From: Dermatemys mawii
Lineage: Eukaryota > Chordata > Testudines > Dermatemydidae
Assembly: GCA_007922305.1 (NCBI GenBank)
Contig: ML677335.1
Location: 16,418,167-16,482,166 of the forward strand
Length of the DNA: 64,000 nt
Reading direction: 5' to 3'
Below are positions 46,701-58,700 of the stretch, piece after piece. The notes beneath the pieces were generated by a model that ran no database searches, had not been told where the DNA came from, and saw nothing but the letters and a program-made list of their open reading frames with translations. Numbering within the stretch: the first letter of the stretch is position 1; each line of letters opens with the position of its first letter. The translations under genes were made by a program, and so were the position numbers.

Positions 46701-49700
46701 CCATGGATGTAGAGGCTCTCTACACAAACATCCCATACAGAGATGGAATACAAGCTGTCAGGAATAGTATCCTTGATGATGCCACAGCACAAGTGGTTTC
46801 TGAGCTCTGTGACTTTATCCTCACACACAATTATTTCAAATCTGGTGACAAAAATATACCTCCAGACCAGTGGCACCGCTATGGGCACCCGCATGGCCCC
46901 ACAGTATGCCAACATCTTTATGGCTGACCTGGAACAACGCTTCCTCCACTCTCATCCACTCACACCCCTTCTCTATTTATGTTGCATTGATGACATCATT
47001 AACTGGACCCATGGGAAAGAAACTCTGGAAGAATTCCACCATGATTTCAACAGCTTCCACCCCACCATCCACCTCAGCTTGGACCAGTCTACACGGGAGG
47101 TCCACTTCCTAGACACCACAGTGCAAATTAATGATGGCCACATTACCAATACCCTATACCGAAAACCTACCGACAGCTATGCCTACTTGCATGCCACCAG
47201 CTTCCATCCTGGACATACCACATGATCCATTGTCTTCAGCCAAGCACTGAGGTACAATCATTTGCTCCAACCCCTCTTACAGAGACCAAACACCTACAAG
47301 GTCTTCACCAAGCTTTCTCAAAACTACAGTACCTGCACAAGGAAATAAGGACACAGATCAACAGAGCCAGACGTGTACCCAGAAGCCTGCTGCTGCAAGA
47401 CAAGCCCAAGAAAGAAAACAATAGAACACCACTGGCCATCACCTACAGTCCTCAGTTAAAGCCTCTCCAACACATCACCAGTGATCTACAACCCATCCTG
47501 GACAACAATCCCTCACTTTCACAGGCCTTGGGAGGCAGGCCAGTCCTGGCCCACAGACAATCCGCCAACCTCAAGCATATTCTCACCAGCAACAGCACAC
47601 CGCACCATAATAACTCTAACTCAGGAACCTATCCATGCAACAAACCTCGATGCCAACTCTGCCCACATATCTACACCAGCAACACCAACACAGGACCTAA
47701 CCAGATCAGCCATACCATCACTGGTTCATTCACCTGCACATCTACCAATGTAATACATGCCATTATGTGCCAGCAATGTCCTTCTGCTATGTACATCGGC
47801 CAAACTGGACAATCCCTACGAGAAAGGATAAATGGACACAAATCAGATATCAGGAATGGCAATATACAAAAACCTGTAGGAGAACACTTCAATCTCCCTG
47901 CACACACAGTTACAGATTTCAAAGTCACTATATTGCAGCAAAAAAACTTCAAGACCAGACTGCAAAGAGAAACTGCAGAGCTGCAATTCATTTGCAAATT
48001 TAACACAATCAGCTCAGGACTGAATAGAGATTATGAATGGCTAGCTAACTACAAGAGCGGTTTCTCTTCTCTCCAGTTCGGCTCCTAGAGGAATACCTCA
48101 CCCTCCCTGAATAGAGATAACAAGCTGGTTCAGCCTTATTGGACTAACCCTGTTATCTCTAACCTGGTTCTTGTCTACTTACTTATACCTGCCCCTGGAT
48201 ACTTCCACTGCATGCATCCGACGAAGTGGGTATTAGCCCACAAAAGCTTATGCTTCAATACTTCAGTTAGTCTTTAAAGTGCCACAGGACTCTTTGTCAC
48301 TTCTGGAATCTTGATGGCTCCCATCAACCAGGACAATTGACTGTAGATGGCTCTGTTTACTTGTAAGTCTTCCTGTATACTTGTGTGCTGGCAAGGGGGC
48401 AATGAAGTCTTACAGTGACGTGACCATGTCACCTGAACTGAAATCCATCTTTAACCTGGTGCTTTTTGATTGAGAAGGAAGGAGGTGGGAACCCAGAGAG
48501 GGACAAATGATTCTCGCCTTGTGCAAAAGTTATGTAAGGGGGTGGAACAGAACAAAGGGGGTGGCCATCATGAGAAATCCTGTTGCTACCACCTGAGCAG
48601 GAACAAGGGCTGTACCAGGGGAAAGGATGGTGCCCAGACTAGGAAGGCGGCCAGTCTGTGATAGAAACATCTCTGAGGGTGAGATTTTATCTGTATTTAG
48701 TGTTATTACTTATTAGGCTTAGAATTGTGCGTTTTGTTTTATTTTACTTGGTAGTCCACTTTATTCTGTCTGTTACTGCTTGAAACCACTTAAATCCTAC
48801 TTTCTGTACTTAATAAAATAATTTCTTACTTAATAATTCACCTGGAGTACGTGTGAGTACCTAGGGGGAGGGGAGAGGCAACAGCTGTGCATATCTCTGT
48901 ATCATTGTTATAGAGGGCAAACAGCCTATGCATTTGCCCTGTATAAGCTTTATACAGGGTAAAACGGATTTATTCAGGGTTTGGACCCCATTGGGAGTTG
49001 AGCATCTGAGTGTTAAAGGCAGGAACACTTCCTAACCTGTTTCCAGGCAAGCCCACAGCTCTTAGGAGATGTGGCTCAGACCTAAGTCTGGGTTTGCAGC
49101 AGGCTAGCGAGTCTGACTTAAGCCAGGCAGGATTTTGGAGTCCCAAGCTGCCAGGGCAGGAAAACAGAGGCAGGAGTAGCCTTGGCACAATCAGTTGGCA
49201 GCTTCTAAGGGGGTTTCTGTGAGCCCAGCTCATCACAGAAGGGCCATTGTTCATTTTTGAAAGAGGAGAGATTTTCTCATTTTGAAAAGTGAGTCTGTGA
49301 CTCATGTCCCAGGTCTCCCCCTCTCTGCCCAGGAACCACTACTACTATTGTGTGGCAAAGGAGATGATTAGCAACACTTGAAGAACCAAGTCCAGATTAG
49401 TGCGCCAGTGGGTAGCGTCAGGAGTGATTTGGAGATGCCACTAGCACATGATTGAAGTGGATCTGGATTTATAATATGGTCCATAGTTTGCAACTAATGT
49501 CCACATTGACAAGGTGCATTGTCTCATCTGTCAAAGGTGTAAGAGATGACAGCATCTGTCATGCAGTGTTCTAAAATGATTCAGTGTAGACCATTGTTTC
49601 CTGGGTAGATTGAAGTCTGGAAGTTCACTGATCAGGTGTTTGTTTGGGATGTTTGCATTATCGCAGAGTACTTTCCAGTGTGCTTCAGGATTGAATGAGG

Positions 49701-52700
49701 ACAATTTAAGAGCCTTAGCCTGATCCCAGAGACTTGTGAGATTTCAGATGTGTCTTTAGAACCTTCTGGAAGTCCTCATGAATGGGTAAGTTCAGGTTAA
49801 CCATGGTTTGATTGTGCGCATGAGCTGTCTCTCTAGATTGTGAGGGTGGAGGAAGGAGTGGGGGTGGAGAATCTATGTGCCAGGTGGGCAACCTTTGAAC
49901 AGGAACCACCAGTAGAAATGAGGATCTCAAAGGCTTTGCCTCTCCTATAAGCAAGGAATCTCAACCATGCTCCTCCAGCCTTCATTGTCATCTTCTGTTC
50001 AGGTGGACATTTTACTGCTGTAACTCTCACACCCTACTCATTAGTAAATACAGTTGCCGGTCTCTCTCCCAAAGCAGGAAAGAGAACACACACAGCTGTC
50101 TAATGCCATTCATACCCCGTTTTCTTGTACTCAACCCTACCTAGTATTATTGTTACTATTATAATTATTTCTCTTATGCCACATTGCTTCCAGCATATCC
50201 ATGGCTACAGGAACAGACTATTCCAGCTCTGTCCATCCCTGGGACTCAGCTAGGTCTGTTGGACTCTCTTTGGCAATATATGTCCTGCTCATGTAATATG
50301 GCAAATGAGACAACCTTTCCTCTATTCACAGCATCCTATGACACAACCCACTACTTCACCTATCATGGTCCAAATAGGGAAGAATTGTCCAAGGAGACAG
50401 TAGAATAGACATAAGAAAATGGCTACCAGACATCTACTACCTTCACTCACAGGACCATTACCTAGGTACGGGCCCAAAAAGGGTAGCACAAAGCTACCTG
50501 AACTAAAACAGATGCTGATCAAGAAAGACCTGTTGCCATCAAACATACATGAGTTCTGAGTGAAGAAGACTCTGATGTAGTTTGTATCACAGAAATCTAC
50601 CTGATGACACCACAAGTCCTGTGTCAGGCCTACCCTGGATACTCTGTGTGTCCCAGACCCAGTTTTGTCCCCTAGAAGACCATTTTAGGCTGCCCTGTGG
50701 TATAAAGTTGCTGCAGTGAAAAGGAGAATCAAATCCCTTGTTTCAGATCCATGACAGAAGTTACCTCTCTTCATGAGAACATAGTTTTCTGAATAGTCTC
50801 TTGGGGGGGACTTTGTCAAGGCTTTTTACAAGCCCAAGTAAGTTACATAGGTGGTTTCCCTATATCTGCTGTTTTGAGGACACAGTCAAAGCTTTTTAAT
50901 AGGGTAGGGAGTCATTATCCCCCTCCCCCTGCAACAGGGACACAGCAGCAGCAGGAACCGGCTCCAGCCAGGTCTTCATACCACCAGCATTGACAGGGGA
51001 CCCTGAGCACCCTAAAGGGGGCCAAGTCTTTGCTCTTCAAGCTATCCTGTCCCTCCTTCTCCCAGCAGGGACAGAGCAGCAGCAGGAACCAGTTCCAACC
51101 AGCTGCGTCAGCCTTTAGGAAATTCCCAACTAGTACAGCACATCTCAGCAACATCCCAGGAACACACCAAACTTGTCCTCTGCTCCCTACACTGGCTTCC
51201 CATTGAATCTTGATTCAAGGTCTCTGTCCTTATCTTTAAGTTGCTCAATGGCTTTGGCCTCACATCTAAAAGGTCACCTAAAGCTCTGGGACAAAGACCA
51301 TGGCTGACAACTGTGCTTCTCAGGCATGGATGGAACTCTGCCATCAGGGCAAGGTCATCTCTGCAGGAGACAGAGTTTTTGTGGGGGTTCAGTCAGACTG
51401 TGCAATGAACTGCGCCAGGATGCTGAAGTTTTGTGTCTGGAGGCTAAGAATTGAGCAGGGAGGGGTGACAGGCAAAATGGGGTGACAGGAAAAGGGACAA
51501 CCAAGGTAAAAGTGAGCTGGACTGAGAAAGCACATCTGCCAAATAAAAATGAACAACATTTCAGAAATTACATGTGAGATAATAAAAATAAAATGCAAAC
51601 ACACTGCAAGTACCTTTATTCCCAGGAGATTATAAATTGCCTTAAAATTAAAGCAGAATGCATGTCTCTAAAGGAAGTGGAGTGGTAGATCTAAAGACAG
51701 AAATGAAGAGGGAAACATATGAGATAAAAAGGAAGAAATAGAAATACAGGAACAGCAAGAAACTGAAATGAAAATGGAATGAGAGAGAAAGGAAGAATAA
51801 AAATGAGTTAAAGTGAAGTATATACAGAACATACAAAGCAAAAACTATAGATCAGTAACTGCTTTCAGAAAAGAGTAGAAGGAGGACTAGAAAAAATAGA
51901 AACAAAGAATAACACAGAAAAACATGGAAATGGAAGAGAGGGAAAGAACCATAAGGAAGCTGTAAATATGTGAAGAGAAAATGTATTTAGTATTAACATA
52001 GTTTAAAAAAAAATCAATAAATATAAAAATCATCAGTAAAGGTTTAAATTTCTTTGGATTCAGTCAGAGCTAACCAGAACTTTTAGAGTGGATGCTGGGA
52101 ATAAAACATCAGAACTTTATTAGTCTCTCTTAATTTTGGTGCTGGCATAGTAGTAACAAATCTACTCCACTTCTGGGGATAAGCGACCTTTCTGGGAATA
52201 AACTCTCCTTTGTTTTCAAAAGGAAAGGTGCTTAGACTCCATTTGCAATCTAGAATAATAAATGAAAATGTTCACCTTGGTACAGAAAATCACAGTTCAC
52301 AAATATTTAATTTTCCCCATGTTACATACTGAAAAATTATCACTTAATATTTTAGCATGAGACTAGGAAAGAAGTGCACAATATATAAAGTTTAAACTGT
52401 TATACATGACGAATATTGTGTTAACACTTTTTATAGTAAAACTAAGCACTTTCATGACATCTGCCGTTTAGCAGGAAGAAAAATTAAAGGATTAGGTTAA
52501 GTAATGTAATTAGGGTACAGAATTAGGCTAGCTTTGTAGAGTTCTGGATTTTCACAAACTACTCCCTAATTCACTTCATAAAAAGATTGTTTAACTCTAG
52601 GGAACATGAAATTTAGAAAGTTTTAGGTTTAGAAATGAGTACGATACTCTGATTTTGGCTAAAGAACCAACTTTACTAGCCTAGGGTGACCAGATGTTCC

Positions 52701-55700
52701 AATTTTATAGGGATAGATCCAAAAATTGGAACTTTCTCTTATACAGGTTCCTATTACTCCTCCACCCCATCCCAATTTTTCACATTTGCTGTCTGGTCAC
52801 CCTATACTAGCTTGACATCGCAAAAATTTACAATATTTAGTCTGAGTTTTTAAAGTCACGTAATTTAACCAGCAAAATGGCCCCCTCCTAGGAGAGCAGA
52901 GTAGAATTTCATTCTTTACTTCCTTTGGTTCTACGTTATTCTCTTCCTCTTCCACCATGAGCTGACAGGGTAGTTATGTGGTTTGCTAGGCTACAGCCAG
53001 ACTGGCCTCAAGATTCAGCCAGTGAGTGTTGCAAAGAGACTTATGAATCTCTATTGTAATACTAGAAATCAAGCCAATTCCTTTCCACACTCCATCAGCC
53101 CCCTCCCCCAAGCTCACTGATTGATGTACATTTGACAGCACTGAATGTGGTAAAATGTCTGTGTAATACATGGGTATTGCTATTATTGTTCATGAGCCTA
53201 CGTGGCTAACTGAATGCAAATCAAAGATTCAGGGTGATCCCATGGGTTTGCACATGAGTACAGAGATCCAAAGACCTAGGTTCATTGCCAGGTTCTGCCA
53301 CTGACTTCATGTGTGAGCTTCAGCAAGTAACACATCGTGCCTCAGTTTCCTTTTTTGAAAAAAAATGGGTAAAGTAATGCTCACCCACCTTTTGTAAAGT
53401 TTTTGGGATCTTTGCACGAAAGTCACAATGTAAGTACACAATACTATTATTTTTTAAATCAGTTTGAAGGCACCAGCATTTAATAAATAAAGGGTAGTCT
53501 TGTACGGTACAGCAGATGTGGATTCAGTTCCTGGTTTAGCTACAGAGGAACTGCCTCAATTCCTCATCTATAAAATGAGGGTAATACTTCCCTGCTCCCT
53601 TCTTTTGTTTCTCACATGTACCTAAACATAAGCTCCTCGGGGCAGGGAGTACTCTGTTACTATATTCATGTACAATATAACAGGCCTCAGTTTTGATTGA
53701 AGCTCTTATTGCTATTGTAATAAACATACTAAATAGATTTCGTGGTCACTTTTACATTATTAGTTATGTATTATTTAAGTAGTGGAACATTATAATTAAA
53801 TAAAATATATTAATGAAGAGGCAAAAATAGTTGTTATAGACATCAAATATCATTCACGTAGTAGGGAGAAGGTTTGTAAATGCTTGACAGAGTCTAAGAA
53901 TCTGTTATGTCTTAGTACTATTCTTGTACTAATATTGCTCTGCATTCAATAGAAAATTAACTATGAATTATGAAGAGTTTATGGCAGCTCCGGAGATGAG
54001 GTGGACAATCCGCAACAAAAGATTGAGGACAACAAGCCCTTAAGTTAGCATAATTCTTTATAATAATTTATTCTGGTCAGTGAACAGTTAGACCAGATTC
54101 CACAGCTCAGGTTTGAAAGGCCCAAATATGGTGAGATAGATATTTAACTCCTGACCCATTACAAAAAGGGAGCATATTAAGTTTGATTATTCTTAGAAAA
54201 GATTAAAAATAAATAAGGCAAACATTTATATTAATCTTTTAAAATATAACAAAAGCTGAGGTCTTGGAACTAAACACAATGGCAAGCCAAACCAAACCCT
54301 ATTCAAGATTTAAGTAGTTACTAAACAAAATACGTGGATTCCAAGTAGTATTTGTCTTCTGCAGTTTTTCCATTTTTACTCCATATCCATCCATTCATCC
54401 TCATGAGAGCAAAGCCAGGCAATGAAAAACATAAGTTGATTCTGATAGAATGCTGGGATAACAGGTCAGATTAGTGGCTGTGAGTGACAAGCCAGTGCAA
54501 TATTTCATATAGGATGACAGATAAATATGAATTAAATGGAATCCCATGCTTATGAAATACATTGACAAAGGGTAGGGGGGAAAAAGAGGCACAGAGAAGT
54601 AAAGTGACTTACCCAAGTTTACATGCCAGGTCAGGGCCAGAACTCCACCTTTGGGAGTGCCTGTATCTCATGGTGCGAGACTCACCCCTGCGGCACCTCC
54701 TGCTGGTCTCTCAGGGAATTAGCTCTTCCAGTCTCCAGAGCGCCCTCTGCAGGCCGGTGTCTTGCTGCCGCTGGCCCTGTGTCCCTCCCAGACCCCAGTA
54801 CCCCTTTCCCTAGGGTGCTGCCCCCTGGCTGTATTCCCAGAAATCTCTGGGGCTCCCCTCCCCAGGTAAACCCCACCCCTTATCCCTGCCTTGCCTCAGT
54901 ATAGGGCAACTGCCAGTCATCACCTAGCCCCCGTTCACTGGGGCGGACTGCAGTATAATTGCCACTCATCACCAGCAAGGGGGCTTTTGGACTGGCTGCC
55001 TCCCACCTACCCTTGGGTTGCCCACTGCATCTCCCATATCTATTGGGCCTTATACTAGGCCCACAGCCTGGTGGATTTCCAGGCCGGAGCTCCCCAGCTC
55101 CTTTGGCCTTCCCCAGCCCTGCTGCAATCTAGGAACCTTGCTCAGCTCCAGCAGCCAGGTCCTTCCCTCTCAAAAGGCTAGAGAGAGAGACTGTTTGTTC
55201 CTGGCCCACTGCCCTCTTATAAGGGCCAGCTGGGCCCTGATTGCATTGACCACAGCTGTGGTCAGCTACCCAGTCAGCTTCCCCCCTAGCTGTTCTTAAT
55301 TCCTTTCCCTACTGCACCCCTCTCTCAGGGCTGTTTTGAGCCCTTCTGGGCAGGAGTGGGGTGACTATCCTGCTACACTGTCCAATCCCCTATTCTCTAG
55401 AGCATGCTGCTTTCTCTGTGCATCTTAAAGCCCAAAGCACTTGCTATAGCTTTCTGTATAGTTTAACACACTGTAGTAAGTGAAGTGTAGTGGTCTGTAA
55501 TTAATATGAAAGCACAGCTACATTAGCCAGTTGGCTATAGACCATTTTTGTAGTCATTGTAGCACATCAATGGTGTATCAAAAAAGCCAAACTGTAAAAA
55601 AGAATGTTCCCCAGGAGCCATAACCCACAGTGAAAATAAATATCCTTAACAACATGGTAGATATTATGAAGGACTATTAGGTCACACTGAGCAGGAGTTT

Positions 55701-58700
55701 TACTAATAGTATTGAGTAAGGTCTCTTTTCTTTGTAAGTATCTTATCTATTATCGTTATTTAGTAGAGGCCTGATGTTTATTAGTGGATAAATGTGAAAA
55801 GTGGTGACCAAATGTTCAAGTTCACTAGTTGTATTTGCTGAAAGCAATAAAATTTGGAACAGTTTCACTGTCAGCCCCAAGTCTGTCATTTATTTGTAGG
55901 ATTAAAACATCCATAAATGGAAGAAACAGTAAATGTTTATAATATTGTTTAGAATCAGAGTCAGAAGGTACATTCTTCTGCTGCTGCTGGTATTGTGGCT
56001 TGACACTACGTGGTATTTAAATCTCTAGACCAAGAGCCTAGGGAAAATAACTATCTAGAGCGGCCAGCTTCAACAATTGTGACTATCACTCTTCTCCTCA
56101 TGGAGAAGCAGGCCTTCTGACGGCAGGGGCAAAGAGGGCAATTACCCAGGGCCCAGGCGATTTAAAAGAGCCCAGGAGGCCCTGGCTGCCGCCGCTTGCA
56201 ATACAGCAGGGCTAAGGAAGGCTTCTTGCCCACTCTGGCTCTGTTTTAATCCAGATTCCAGAAGTGGCCGATAACCCGGCGGATCCTGGGAGGAATGCAG
56301 GGGGTCTCTGCGTGCTGCCCTCACTCCAGCACTGACTCCGCAGCTCTCATTGGCTGGGAACTGCAGCCAATGGGAGCTGCAGGGGTGGTGCCTGAGGGCA
56401 GCGGTGCACAGAGACCCCATGAGCCCCCCGCCAAGGAGCCGCGGCCAGAGAGGTGTGCCAGTCACTTTTGGGAGCCACCTGAGGTAAGCGCCGGCACCCT
56501 GACCCCCTCCCACACCCAAACTCCTTCCCAGAGTCCGACCTCTCCCCTCCCAATCACCCAAACTCCCTCCCAGAGCCCCTACCCCTTACCCACTCCCTCA
56601 CTCAAACTCCCTCCGAGAACCTGCACCCTGCAGCCCAACGTCTTGCCCCAGCCTGGTTGGCATGGCAGGGCAAGGGTCTCTGGGTTTGTGCGATTAGACA
56701 TTTGGCAACTCTACCGAGCGGGCATGTGGAAGCCCATGCCATGCCAGCAGCTTGCTGGGCACCAGCCAGCACAGACGCAGCACTGTCCAAATGTCAAGTG
56801 AGCCACGGGCCCAGCTTGTACGTGCGTGGGGGCCCATTGACTATTCTGCCCTGGGACCCGGAATTGCTCTCAGCCAGCCTATGGAGAAGGGAGCCGTCTT
56901 TTTCAAAATCTGGTGCCACATTGTAAGGTCTAATTCACTACCAATTCTAGCCCCACTGCACACTATATACATCATAATAAATTACTGTGATGATTTATTT
57001 TCATAGCCACTCTGCAGGGCTGCTGTCAATTCCAGCCTCTCTCACTGTCCTATGTACCTCAACAGCTCATATCGGTTTTGGAAAAGAAAGCGAATACCAT
57101 TTATTTGATATGTTCCATTGCTAGTAGTGTGAATATATTCAATGGTATGTAAATAGGCCAAATTCAATGTGGGTTTATGCCTCCTGGGACCCTGTGATTA
57201 GTGGGCTTGCATAGGGTGTTAATTTCAAACTTGGCCCACTGGGACCAGTAACTAAGATAATGGTATGAGATCAATATGATTTTGTGTTCTTATATATATT
57301 ACAACATTGCTTAGAGATCCCATTATAGGTTGAAACTCCATTGTGCTTGGCACTGTATGTATGCACAACAAGAGACAGCTTGTAAGCCCCTTCCTTGAAG
57401 ACCTAAGTAGACAAGACAGAGTGAGGACAAGGAAATATTATTACTCTCATTTTCCAGGTTGGAACTCAGGCTCAGAGATTTGTCCAAGAGTACATAGGAT
57501 GTCTTTGGTAGAGCCAAAAAGTGAATTCCAATCTCCTGAGTCCCAGCCCAGTACCTTCAAGATCATCCTTCCTCTTCCTCGTAGTAAGGATTCTGAGCAA
57601 CCAATAACCAGACAGGAAGTTTGAACAATGCAACCTCTTTCCTTCCTTGTCAGCAAGGTCTCAAAAGGTTACAGACTCTTTGGATGCTGCTTTTGTCCAA
57701 ACGGTATCTGAAAACAATTGCTTCCTACCAGGATCACCAGTTCAGATTTGGGGGCATAAGTCCTGGCTCATGAGGGAAGAGGAGCAAGCAACAGTGGAAT
57801 CTTAACTAGTGGTACAAAATTCAGGGGGGAGGAGGAAGGGGCTGGTGCCCCCTGCCCTCTCTAAATGGTGCCACTGCTTCTTCCTCAGTAACTTTTGGAA
57901 GGTAATATTTATTCAAGGTACTGACTGTATTAACCTACTTTCTGCTACTCAATAGTGACACAATAGTTCAGCAAGGTATGAGGTTTTGTTAAACCATTTT
58001 GTAATCTCTGGCATATTATACAGTGGCAATGATTAATGTTATTTTAAAGTTGTAACTAAATTTTCAAGGTTAATGGAATTTATGCGCTCACGTAAAAGAT
58101 GTGAAAGTTACTTTTCTCCCAGCCCATTACATTTAACAGAAGTAGATAGGGTAGAAAGGAAACCAGTATATTTTTATGTAAATTAGTACATTTTGATTTC
58201 TAATAGAATACATTGTAGAACTCAGCTTTCCACTGACACCACATTTTCAAAAACAAAGGCATTTTAATTCATATGGATATATTTTTGCTTACATTATTTT
58301 TTTTTGTTACATTTGAATGCATTAAATTGCAGCACAGGGCATTCCTGAAACCAACATGTATAATTCACAAATGTGCCTTTCACTGAAACTTGGTTTAATC
58401 CCTCAAGCTATATACTCTTGGCCCTCAGCATCATAGCCTGATTGTTTTCCATGCTAAAGTATGAAATAGTTGGACATAGATAGTATTATGCATCCCAGGA
58501 ACACGTATCTGCTACTATTGCTCATGCCCTTCAGGCACAAAGCTCTCAAAGGACCGTATCCTGTGTTGATTTCTGTAAAGCTTTGTCTGACTGACAATAT
58601 CCTGTAATGCCCTCAATGAACTTTACTGAATGTAGTTAAATCTTGTTGAAGTAGTTTTAAGACCTTTGGGATCCATTTATTTAAAATGCAGTTGAGTGTG

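Larger units (their letters stand above)
45456..48308 (+). mobile_element. Full-length Penelope-like retroelement (EN+), inactivated
   Basis: A 2.85-kb element flanked by 7-bp duplications TCTTGAT at 45449-45455 and 48309-48315. Near the left end, CAGAAGTGACAGAGAGCCCT (about 45487) is the inverted counterpart of the last 27 bp before 48305, with two mismatches. The left end also has the leader GCCGTGTTAGTCTG. The right end has the hammerhead-like hairpin and GTTAGTCTTTAAAGTGCCAC. The interior encodes reverse transcriptase and GIY-YIG endonuclease, with stops and frameshifts. Confidence 0.88.
45206..49237. mobile_element. Solo-LTR-like retroelement repeat, interrupted by a Penelope-like insertion
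   Basis: The outer sequence begins TGTGACATTGCACTC (45206) and ends AGCCCAGCTCATCACA (49237), giving TG...CA termini. Flanks GAGGG (45201-45205) and GAAGG (49238-49242) agree at 4 of 5 bases. An AATAAAATAA signal-like string lies near 48815. Without the nested element and one copy of its duplication the repeat is about 1.17 kb, a size usual for an LTR. No internal retroviral genes are present, so it would be a solo LTR. The class cannot be set from sequence alone. Confidence 0.5.

Noticed and set aside
46187..48088. Penelope ORFs as a domesticated RT/endonuclease gene
   Set aside because: Two frameshifts, stops in the N-terminal part and a changed residue before the catalytic DD. Flanking target duplications show it is an ordinary dead insertion.
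51648..51836. Very hydrophobic minus-strand frame, possible small membrane protein
   Set aside because: Poly-pyrimidine complement of a GAAA-rich tract; composition artefact.
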